From positions 1 through 11,892 of the forward strand of contig JAUWIQ010000017.1 of assembly GCA_030605285.1 (NCBI GenBank): a stretch of 11,892 nucleotides of DNA, in the 5' to 3' direction. The notes below the pieces were generated by a model, which had not been told where the DNA came from, did not search any database, and saw nothing but the letters and a program-made list of their open reading frames with translations. Below are positions 6,185 to 11,892 of the stretch, piece after piece. Source of the stretch: Planctomycetota bacterium. GTDB lineage: Bacteria; Planctomycetota; Planctomycetia; Pirellulales; UBA7805. The position numbers and the translations under genes were made by a program. The first letter of the stretch is position 1. Each line of letters opens with the position of its first letter.

Positions 6185-8125
6185 ATGATCACCATCTTGA
6201 TTGCCGCCGGTGCTTTGATCGGCTACCTGATTGCCTACCACACCTACGGACGGTGGCTCGCGCGAAAAATTTTTAATCTCGATCCAACTGCCCCCGTGCC
6301 GAGTCGGCAGCTCCGTGATGATGTCGACTATGTGCCAACCCGAAAAGAGATCATCTTTGGGCATCATTTCACCAGCATCGCCGGCACCGGACCGATTGTA
6401 GGACCGGCGATTGCGGTCTTCTGGGGCTGGCTCCCCGCGCTGTTGTGGGTTCTGCTCGGCTCTATTTTTATCGGTGCCGTCCACGATTTTGGATCGCTGG
6501 TCGTCAGCCTCCGCAGCCGAGGGCAGACGATTGGCGAAGTGGCGGGTCGGATCATTTCACCACGAGCGAAGCTACTTTTCCTGGCGGTATTGTTTCTGGC
6601 GCTGACCATTGTGCTGGCAATCTTTGGGCTCGTGATTGCAGGGATTTTCAAAATGTATCCCGAGTCGGTCCTCTCGGTGTGGATTGAGATTCCCTTGGCC
6701 GTGGTAATCGGCATCTGGGTCTACCGCCGCGGTGGACATCTCCTGATCCCCTCAATTCTGGCACTGGTCTTAATGTATGCAGCGATTTATATCGGCGCGT
6801 ACTATTTTCCCATTGGGTTTTCTTCTGAATTCTGTGCGCGGTTTGCGACCGCCCTGCATCTCAGTCCGGCGGTCCTCAACCCGGTCGTCCTCTGGACTAT
6901 GATCCTCATGATCTACTGTTTTGTGGCATCCGTATTACCCGTTTGGACACTGCTCCAGCCTCGTGATTACATCAATAGCCATCAACTGCTGGTGGCGCTC
7001 TCCCTACTGTTGCTGGGATTGGTGGTAGCCGGCCTCACAGGCGAGGCCCGTTTGACAGACAGCGCACCGGCGGTTGCCGATCTCGATGCAGTCCGCCTAA
7101 CCGGCGCCCCGCCGATCTTGCCTTTCCTATTCATCACAATCGCCTGCGGGGCGGTAAGTGGCTTCCACTGCTTGGTGGCAAGCGGTACCTCGAGCAAACA
7201 GTTGGCCAGCGAACAGGATGCCCAGTATGTCGGTTATGGCGCGATGCTCGTGGAAGGCATGCTCGCCGTCCTCGTGATTCTGGCCTGCTGCGCGGGTGTG
7301 GGGATGGGGAAATTCGAGCGCACGCCCAGCGCAGGCAAAGGATATCAATATCTACCCGTCGCGTCGGCGGAGGGTCCCTTACTGACGGGGCGTGCCGCTT
7401 GGAGGGCACGCTACGATACGACAAAAAAATGGTCCGATTTCGGCTTGGCTTCCAAAGTGGGTGCCTTTGTCGAGGGGGGAGCAAATTTTTTATCCGCCTT
7501 GGGACTGTCCCTGAAACTGGCCGTCGGCATCATGGCGGTCCTTGTGGCCAGCTTCGCAGCAACGACTCTCGACACGGCCACCCGGCTGCAACGTTACGTG
7601 GTCCAGGAGATCGGAGGAACATTGCACATCGGATGGCTTACCAATAAATACGTGGCCACGGCCCTGGTGCTGGGGTTTGCGGTCGCGATGTTGCCGGGAC
7701 CGAGTGGCGTGTATGGAACCGGGGGCCTACTTTTATGGCCGCTGTTTGGAGCGGTCAATCAATTGCTGGCCGGTCTGGCATTTATGGTGATTGTGTTCTA
7801 TCTCGCGCGCCGCAACAAACCGATCTGGTTCGCCATTGTACCCTTGGTGCTGATGGTGATCCTGCCAATCTGGGCCATCCTCTGGCAGATATTCAACGCC
7901 CAATCGGGCTGGGTCTATCCGCTCTGGAATATGCTCTCAGGAAATGCAGCTTGGGAGTGGCACAATTATCACCTACTCTTTGCCTTCGGAGTAGGAATCC
8001 TCATCCTGCAAGGCTGGATGGTGCTCGAGGGGATTTCACTCTGGTCCCGCGCTCGGGGCGTACTCGAAGACGCGTTGCCACCTCTGGAGCCTCGCCACGG
8101 GGCGGCCGGTAAGTCTTGTTTGTAA
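6185..8125 (+). CDS. cstA: Carbon-starvation protein CstA family transporter
   Basis: An inner-membrane protein of 646 residues with some fifteen or more hydrophobic segments. The CstA family imports small carbon compounds such as peptides or pyruvate; the substrate here cannot be read from the sequence. Signatures: GHHFTSIAGTGPIVGPA at 59-75, then the FWGWLPALLWV and FIGAVHDFGSLVVSLR blocks, a HCLVASGTSSKQL segment in the middle, and FAATTLDTATRLQRYVVQE towards the C-terminus. It is somewhat shorter than E. coli CstA (about 700), mainly at the C-terminal end. A TTG at 6179 is also in frame, but the ATG at 6185 gives a normal hydrophobic N-terminus (MITILIAAGA) and sits 9 bases after AGGCGG. 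It is a single-gene unit, transcribed away from trxB and converging on the FliM-like gene across 52 bases without a visible terminator hairpin. Confidence 0.93.
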   Translation: MITILIAAGALIGYLIAYHTYGRWLARKIFNLDPTAPVPSRQLRDDVDYVPTRKEIIFGHHFTSIAGTGPIVGPAIAVFWGWLPALLWVLLGSIFIGAVHDFGSLVVSLRSRGQTIGEVAGRIISPRAKLLFLAVLFLALTIVLAIFGLVIAGIFKMYPESVLSVWIEIPLAVVIGIWVYRRGGHLLIPSILALVLMYAAIYIGAYYFPIGFSSEFCARFATALHLSPAVLNPVVLWTMILMIYCFVASVLPVWTLLQPRDYINSHQLLVALSLLLLGLVVAGLTGEARLTDSAPAVADLDAVRLTGAPPILPFLFITIACGAVSGFHCLVASGTSSKQLASEQDAQYVGYGAMLVEGMLAVLVILACCAGVGMGKFERTPSAGKGYQYLPVASAEGPLLTGRAAWRARYDTTKKWSDFGLASKVGAFVEGGANFLSALGLSLKLAVGIMAVLVASFAATTLDTATRLQRYVVQEIGGTLHIGWLTNKYVATALVLGFAVAMLPGPSGVYGTGGLLLWPLFGAVNQLLAGLAFMVIVFYLARRNKPIWFAIVPLVLMVILPIWAILWQIFNAQSGWVYPLWNMLSGNAAWEWHNYHLLFAFGVGILILQGWMVLEGISLWSRARGVLEDALPPLEPRHGAAGKSCL

Positions 8126-8177
8126 AGCCGGTATCGTTGCCGCTGCACAAATTCACCGCGACTCTGACGGCACCACT

Positions 8178-9056
8178 TTACGATGGCGAATCTTTGTTTT
8201 CGGCCGGCGACTTCACCTCTTCCACGACGTGCAGCGCTTTCTGCTCACCCGCCTTACCCAGGTTGGCACGAAACTTCACCACCCCGCCGATCGCAACGTC
8301 GATCGGCTCCGCCACATCTTTTTCTGTGGTGATGATGTCACCCGTATTGAGTCCGGCCAAATCCGTGGCACTCATTTTAGTTTCTGCTAGCCTCGCAACT
8401 ATTTTGTCAGCGGTCTCTCCCTCGGCAGCGGTCGGATGTTTCATCTCCACGGATGCGTACTTTTTACCCTTCCTGATCACGACAATACGTTGGGGCCAAT
8501 CGGCCGGGAGGAGCCATTTCATCGTGGTCATTTCAGCACCAATTTGAAATTTGACTGCGGCGACAGATACCAGCATTCCCTCCGGATAAAGGGGGGCCGA
8601 TTGAGTGCACGACAAAGACGAATCGACCTCCATCTGAAATGGCAACACGTCATTCCAGGCAGCTCGAAAAGTGTCTAGGAAATGCCCCACCACTTTCGCC
8701 ATCAAGCGGGATTCGATATCTCGGAGCGGCACTTGGACAGATAACCCGAACGGCTCCGACGCACCCAGCATGCGTGCCCGCACCAATCCCACCACACGGG
8801 TCGGCCAGTGCATCAACAGATGCCCCAGATTGGGTGAAGTGCGGATCGCATAAAAATAAGCATCCTGATCCGCAGCGTGTAAAAATTCGCCGTAGCTGCT
8901 GGCAACCGGCAGAACGCTCGTGAGGACTATGTCTGGACCCAATAACCGCTCCACCGCCTCGGAAAATTTGGTGGTGGTTTGTTCAATCCTGACACAAAGC
9001 TCCTCGTCAACCGCCACGCTTGCTGCGATGCTGCCAATCCATTCCTTGCCCTCCAT
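8178..9056 (-). CDS. fliM: FliM-like flagellar motor switch protein, divergent
   Basis: FliM forms part of the cytoplasmic C-ring that sets flagellar rotation. This protein has 292 residues against the usual 320-350. The middle domain (about 40-200) aligns in order with FliM: ARMLGASEP (95-102) stands where FliM has its GG-x-G loop, and PLRDIESRLMAKV (110-122) matches the PLT-IE-R-M helix. The C-terminal SpoA/FliN-type domain (about 220-278) is clear: LNTGDII, then EPIDVAIGGVVKFRANLG. The N-terminal CheY-binding motif (like LSQ-EID-LL) is absent. The frame is open to a TTG at 9101, but the ATG at 9056 has a strong ribosome site (9065-9071). It follows proA by 62 bases; no flagellar genes are nearby. 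It could be the organism's FliM in a scattered gene set, or a paralogue, or an injectisome C-ring protein, though those usually carry two SpoA domains. Confidence 0.7.
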   Translation of the reverse strand: MEGKEWIGSIAASVAVDEELCVRIEQTTTKFSEAVERLLGPDIVLTSVLPVASSYGEFLHAADQDAYFYAIRTSPNLGHLLMHWPTRVVGLVRARMLGASEPFGLSVQVPLRDIESRLMAKVVGHFLDTFRAAWNDVLPFQMEVDSSLSCTQSAPLYPEGMLVSVAAVKFQIGAEMTTMKWLLPADWPQRIVVIRKGKKYASVEMKHPTAAEGETADKIVARLAETKMSATDLAGLNTGDIITTEKDVAEPIDVAIGGVVKFRANLGKAGEQKALHVVEEVKSPAENKDSPS

Positions 9057-9064
9057 GACGTATT

Positions 9065-9071
9065 CTCCTCC
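9065..9071 (-). promoter_or_regulatory. Shine-Dalgarno site deciding the fliM-like start
   Basis: GGAGGAG on the minus strand ends 8 bases before the ATG at 9056. The upstream TTG at 9101 has no such site, so the fifteen codons between are probably leader. Confidence 0.75.
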
Positions 9072-9118
9072 GTAAAAATTCTCGAAGTGATGGGAACACA
9101 ACCCCTAGGCTCCCTTTT

Positions 9119-10393
9119 TTAGTTGCGAATCTGGCCTTCGCCCCAGACAACGTATTTGTAGCTCGTCAGTTCCTTCAATCCACAGGGTCCCCGAGCATGA
9201 AATTTATCTGTACTAATACCGATCTCCGCACCCAAACCAAACTCACCCCCGTCATGGAAACGGGTACTCGCATTAATCATAACCGCTGCGGTATCGACCG
9301 CCGCTGCAAATTGCCTCGCCCCAATTTCGTTACGGGTGACAATCGCATCGGTATGGCCGCTGCCGAAGCGATTGATGTGAGCGATCGCCTCCTCGAGCGA
9401 CTCCACCACATGGACCGAGATCACCGGGCCGAGATATTCCGTACCGTAGTCTTTCTCGGTTGCCGCACGGGCTGCTGGGAAAAGGGACACCGTTGTTTCG
9501 TCACCACGAATTTCCACGCCCTTTTCGGCAAGTTGCCCACAAATCTTCGGCACAAACCTATCGGCAAGACTTGCATGCACCAACAGCGACTCGGCCGCAT
9601 TGCAGACCCCCATCCGCTGGCACTTGGCATTGACGACAATCGCCGCCGCCAGCTTCGGATCTGCATCGGCATCCACGTAGACGTGACAATTGCCTGCGAA
9701 GTGCTTGATCACCGGCATCTTGGCTTCTGCCGCCACGCGCCGAATCAACCCCTCGCCACCTCGTGGAATGGCTACATCAATAAACTCGGACAGGGAGAGG
9801 AAATGCCCGACAGCATCCCGGTCGGGTGGGGCGACCCGTTGCACGGCATCTTCCGGGACACCCGTTTGCTTGGCTGCCTCGATAAGAATATTGACAATCG
9901 CCTGACTCGAATGGGCGGCCTCTTTACCGCCACGCAGAATAACGGCGTTGCCACTCTTGACACACAAGGCGGCCGCATCGGCCGTCACGTTCGGTCGGGA
10001 CTCGTAAACGAAAAATATAACACCTAGGGGAACCCGTACCTTCTGCACCTCGAGCCCGTTGGGGCGGACTACGGTGTCGATCACCTCACCAATCGGATCG
10101 GACAACGCGGCAATCTGCCGCATCCCCTCCGCGACCGCCACAATGCGTTTTGGAGTAAGCCGCAAGCGATCGGTTTGCGCCTCGGTGAGTCCGAAACCGT
10201 GTGCCGCTTGCAGGTCAACTACATTGGCCTCAAGTACTGTCTGGTTCTGATCGCAAAGCATTTGCGCACCACACTGGAGCCACGCATTTTTTATCTCTGC
10301 GGAAAGCAATTCCAGTTGGGTTGAAGCGTGCTTCGCACGTTTCGCCATCTCGAGGCAATAGAGATGCAGGTCTTTTTCTGCTGCGATGGCCAT
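9119..10393 (-). CDS. proA: Gamma-glutamyl phosphate reductase (proline biosynthesis)
   Basis: Reduces gamma-glutamyl phosphate with NADPH to glutamate-5-semialdehyde, the second step of proline synthesis; cytoplasmic. It has 424 residues, normal for ProA (about 417-430). The aldehyde-dehydrogenase-type fold shows VPLGVIFFVYESRPNVT (131-147), the ILRGGKEA nucleotide-binding region (152-159), IPRGGEGLIR, and the catalytic cysteine in QRMGVCNAAE (Cys264). The C-terminal STRFHDGGEFGLGAEIGIST block is present, and the ending GLKELTSYKYVV is typical. The frame runs upstream to a GTG at 10444 inside the FHA gene; I chose the ATG at 10393 because it gives a normal N-terminus and starts 7 bases after the FHA stop codon. 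No strong Shine-Dalgarno precedes it, so translation may depend on coupling to the FHA gene. Its usual partner proB, encoding glutamate 5-kinase, is not in the window. Confidence 0.96.
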   Translation of the reverse strand: MAIAAEKDLHLYCLEMAKRAKHASTQLELLSAEIKNAWLQCGAQMLCDQNQTVLEANVVDLQAAHGFGLTEAQTDRLRLTPKRIVAVAEGMRQIAALSDPIGEVIDTVVRPNGLEVQKVRVPLGVIFFVYESRPNVTADAAALCVKSGNAVILRGGKEAAHSSQAIVNILIEAAKQTGVPEDAVQRVAPPDRDAVGHFLSLSEFIDVAIPRGGEGLIRRVAAEAKMPVIKHFAGNCHVYVDADADPKLAAAIVVNAKCQRMGVCNAAESLLVHASLADRFVPKICGQLAEKGVEIRGDETTVSLFPAARAATEKDYGTEYLGPVISVHVVESLEEAIAHINRFGSGHTDAIVTRNEIGARQFAAAVDTAAVMINASTRFHDGGEFGLGAEIGISTDKFHARGPCGLKELTSYKYVVWGEGQIRN

Positions 10394-10400
10394 GCCACGT

Positions 10401-11081
10401 TCAGTCCGACTCGGGGGGTTCGGTGATCCGACGCAAATAATCACTCAATCTTACCTGCAGGTCCACCAGATTTTGCCATTGCCGCTGCTGGAGTGTCATC
10501 CGGTCACTGTCGTCATCAGCAGGACGCGCCGTGACAAGCAGGTCGCCGATCCTCAAATGCAGGTACTCCAGTAACTCCGAAAGCTGCGCCGCCTGACAGG
10601 GTGTCATCACTTCGGGAAGATCGGGCTGTTGCAAGGAATGCAGGGTCGCCTGAATTGCAGGATCACTGTTCCAATTGAGTTCAAAGTCGAGCGAGACCCC
10701 TTGGCTAGAAGTCATGATTTCCTCTGGCGCGAGCGTCACATCACTCCGGTCGTCACCACGGCGGATTTCTGCTAATCGGCTGGCGATTTGCTCCTCCGAG
10801 CCAAACAACAAAAGGGAACGACCCACGCTGACCAGATCACCATAACGAAGAATGCGGAGGCGTATTTCGTCGCCATTTACTTTCGTGCCGTTCGTACTCT
10901 CCAGGTCGGTAAGAATAAATTTGGAATTATCTTCCTGGATCTTGATATGGAAACGGCTAATCCGCTCATCGTTCAGTTGGATCGAGTTCCCTTCCTCACG
11001 ACCGATTGTGATGGGGAGCGGAAGGTCACCAAAGACCTGGCCCCGATCGGCGCCGTCGAGCACTCGCAAGGTTATCGCCAC
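10401..11081 (-). CDS. FHA-domain protein with an uncharacterised C-terminal region
   Basis: A 226-residue soluble protein. Residues 1-95 form a forkhead-associated (FHA) domain, which binds phosphothreonine peptides. The key residues are intact: Gly27-Arg28, Ser42-Arg43-x-x-His45 order (SRFH), Ser62-Thr63-Asn64-Gly65-Thr66 and Asn69-Gly70. The rest (96-226) matches nothing I know; about 155-226 looks helical, with many Leu, Gln and Arg, and may mediate dimerisation. No signal peptide or membrane segment is seen. The start is a GTG at 11081, which begins directly with the first beta strand; only a weak GAG-type ribosome site precedes it. It is the first gene of a probable operon with proA, 7 bases apart. 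FHA proteins usually read out Ser/Thr kinase signals, but no kinase is visible here, so its partner is unknown. Confidence 0.88.
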   Translation of the reverse strand: MAITLRVLDGADRGQVFGDLPLPITIGREEGNSIQLNDERISRFHIKIQEDNSKFILTDLESTNGTKVNGDEIRLRILRYGDLVSVGRSLLLFGSEEQIASRLAEIRRGDDRSDVTLAPEEIMTSSQGVSLDFELNWNSDPAIQATLHSLQQPDLPEVMTPCQAAQLSELLEYLHLRIGDLLVTARPADDDSDRMTLQQRQWQNLVDLQVRLSDYLRRITEPPESD

Positions 11082-11154
11082 GGCTAGGTCACTCGCAAAA
11101 AAATACTATTCGGCGGTCGGTTTTCCACTCAGGCTGCCCAGATCACGCACCGAC

Positions 11155-11164
11155 CTAATATTAG
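11155..11164. repeat. Perfect 10-base palindrome, possible operator
   Basis: CTAATATTAG reads the same on both strands. It is AT-rich and lies 74 bases upstream of the FHA gene start, a plausible place for a regulator, and two further 6-base palindromes (GAATTC, TTCGAA) follow within 10 bases. Short palindromes also arise by chance. Confidence 0.3.
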
Positions 11165-11221
11165 AATTCTTCGAAACCATCCCCGTCAAGTGAGATGACC
11201 ACTGCGCCCTGAAGCAGGCCG

Positions 11222-11250
11222 TTGCAAATCCTTGCGGCACAAACTATCCT
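11222..11250 (+). promoter_or_regulatory. Candidate promoter for tRNA-Arg
   Basis: TTGCAA (11222-11227), a 17-base spacer and TATCCT (11245-11250) match the sigma-70 pattern at 4 of 6 positions each. It would give a leader of about 130 bases that includes the hairpin and the tandem repeats before the tRNA, which is long for a tRNA precursor, so the assignment is weak. Confidence 0.2.
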
Positions 11251-11263
11251 ACACAATCGTAGG
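11248..11263 (+). repeat. Small inverted repeat
   Basis: CCTAC (11248-11252) pairs perfectly with GTAGG (11259-11263) around a 6-base loop. No T-run follows, so it is not a typical terminator. It overlaps the end of the candidate -10 element at 11245-11250. Confidence 0.35.
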
Positions 11264-11304
11264 CTTTCCCGCACAATCTTTCTTTTCGGCAGCAGTTCAC
11301 GAGT

Positions 11305-11352
11305 GGGATTTTTGTGGCTCGGGATTTTTGTGGCTCGGGATTTTGGTGGCTG
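11305..11352. repeat. Three tandem 16-base repeats
   Basis: The unit GGGATTTTTGTGGCTC occurs at 11305-11320 and again, identical, at 11321-11336. A third copy at 11337-11352 differs at two positions (T to G at the ninth base, C to G at the last). The array ends 36 bases before the tRNA. The 16-base unit is not a multiple of three, which argues against a coding role. It may be a simple slippage array or a set of regulator sites. Confidence 0.9.
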
Positions 11353-11388
11353 AAATGGCCCTTGGCAGATGGCGGTCACCGAAACAAA

Positions 11389-11462
11389 GCGCCCGTGGCG
11401 CAACTGGATAGCGCATCGGTCTTCGGAACCGAGGGTTGTAGGTTCGAATCCTACCGGGCGTG
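11389..11462 (+). tRNA. tRNA-Arg with anticodon UCG
   Basis: 74 bases that fold into a full cloverleaf. The acceptor stem GCGCCCG (11389-11395) pairs with CGGGCGT (11455-11461), with one wobble pair, G1-U72. The D stem GCGC/GCGC closes a 9-base loop. The anticodon stem TCGGT/ACCGA holds loop CTTCGGA with anticodon TCG at 11423-11425, which reads CGA codons. The T stem GTAGG/CCTAC carries the standard TTCGAAT loop, and the variable loop is short. The discriminator base is G, and the 3' CCA is not encoded (CTG follows), so it must be added by the nucleotidyltransferase. It converges on the gluconolactonase-type gene 21 bases away. Confidence 0.97.
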
Positions 11463-11483
11463 CTGAAAGATGGATTCTAAAAT

Positions 11484-11892
11484 CTATGGCAACACTCCGG
11501 GGACCGCCAGATCGATGGCATAAAGTCCCTCGCGGGCCGTGATAAAAAGCGTCTTGTGGTCCGGACCGCCGAAGGTGCAGTTGGCGGTCCCCTCCGGCAC
11601 CGGAATCACCACCCGCTGCTCTCCATCGGGCGCAAAGCCCCCCCCTCGAGGCCCGCCGGGACAGTAAAGATTGCCCCGCACATCCCTCGTCCTCCCGTCG
11701 ACCGCCCTCGCGGCAATTTTCTGAATCCTCTTGAGCGTTCCATCCTCTTTTACACGGTAGGCAATTACCTGCCCCGCCCCGTTGTCGGCCACGTACAAAA
11801 TCGATTTGTCGGGTGAAAAAATCAAGCCGTTGGGACGGATCATGTCGTCGATCACCCGCTGCAGCTCACCACCCCGCGGCAGGTAATAAACC
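11484..11892 (-). CDS. SMP-30/gluconolactonase-type beta-propeller enzyme, 5' end beyond the window
   Basis: About 136 C-terminal residues are visible. The frame is open to the right edge, so the start lies outside. The fragment begins near VYYLPRGGELQ and contains the family blocks RPNGLIFSPD with its metal-binding Asn, LYVADNGAGQVIAY, VDGRTRDVRGNLY, IPVPEGTANCTFGGPDHKTLFITA and the closing strand GLYAIDLAVPG. Family members (gluconolactonase, SMP-30, LRE-like) are about 270-350 residues, six-bladed, calcium-dependent lactonases that open sugar lactones. The usual PDG before the GNLY strand is VDG here, with the Asp kept. Whether the protein is secreted cannot be told without the N-terminus. 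It is the last gene on its strand before the tRNA. The substrate is unknown; related domains also occur as non-lactonase propellers. Confidence 0.88.
   Translation of the reverse strand, partial: VYYLPRGGELQRVIDDMIRPNGLIFSPDKSILYVADNGAGQVIAYRVKEDGTLKRIQKIAARAVDGRTRDVRGNLYCPGGPRGGGFAPDGEQRVVIPVPEGTANCTFGGPDHKTLFITAREGLYAIDLAVPGVLP

Larger units (their letters stand above)
11082..11388 (+). other. Non-coding region between the FHA gene and tRNA-Arg
   Basis: These 307 bases hold no credible gene. An 80-codon frame on the minus strand overlaps the tRNA, has no ribosome site and resembles nothing. Visible structure consists of a 10-base palindrome, a possible tRNA promoter, a 5-base-pair hairpin and three tandem 16-base repeats, each listed separately. 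It should also contain the promoter for the FHA-proA-fliM run, but I see no strong match for it. Confidence 0.6.

Noticed and set aside
8126..8177. Terminator between convergent cstA and the FliM-like gene
   Set aside because: I could not draw a stable stem with a T-run in these 52 bases.
9197..10027. 276-codon plus-strand frame opposite proA
   Set aside because: It is antisense to conserved ProA motifs and has no ribosome site or domain pattern.
11161..11403. 80-codon minus-strand frame upstream of the FHA gene
   Set aside because: It overlaps the tRNA and the tandem repeats, has no ribosome site and a low-complexity basic composition. I treat the stretch as non-coding.
11389..11462. tRNA-Arg as an integration site for a mobile element
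   Set aside because: No integrase and no direct repeat of the tRNA 3' end is visible within the window, and the following gene is an ordinary enzyme.

Overview
The window reads as an ordinary chromosomal stretch from a free-living Gram-negative-type bacterium, most likely a planctomycete. This assignment is inference. It rests on single housekeeping genes scattered without their usual partners (rfbA, asnS, trxB and proA all lack pathway neighbours), a short FHA-domain protein, a divergent stand-alone FliM-like protein, a thioredoxin reductase with an extra segment, a lipoprotein of unknown family, and frequent weak Shine-Dalgarno signals and non-ATG starts. I see no phage, plasmid, insertion sequence, CRISPR array or defence gene.

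Layout. 1-717 (+): the 3' part of rfbA, a sugar nucleotidyltransferase for dTDP-L-rhamnose. 877-1737 (+): a predicted lipoprotein behind a good sigma-70-like promoter. 1779-5998 (-): a compact run in the transcription order trxB, Nramp-like transporter, asnS, with gaps of about 35 and 30 bases, probably one operon. 5999-6184: a divergent control region with a perfect TATAAT facing trxB and a weaker promoter facing cstA. 6185-8125 (+): cstA, a carbon-starvation-type transporter. 8178-11081 (-): FHA-domain protein, proA and FliM-like protein, all codirectional, the first two only 7 bases apart. 11082-11388: a non-coding stretch with a palindrome, a small hairpin and three tandem 16-base repeats. 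11389-11462 (+): tRNA-Arg(UCG). 11484-11892 (-): the 3' part of an SMP-30/gluconolactonase-type gene that runs off the right edge.

Functionally the region mixes cell-surface sugar supply, thiol redox balance, cation transport, asparaginyl-tRNA charging, uptake of small carbon compounds, proline synthesis, a flagellar switch-type protein and phosphothreonine-type signalling. The points most worth a second look are the Nramp-like transporter, which lacks the canonical metal-binding motifs and carries an extra loop; the trxB start region with its cysteine-rich in-frame upstream codons and an internal insertion in the protein; the FliM-like protein in an unexpected neighbourhood; and the tandem repeats in front of the tRNA. 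I found no convincing evidence of a wholly new multi-gene system.
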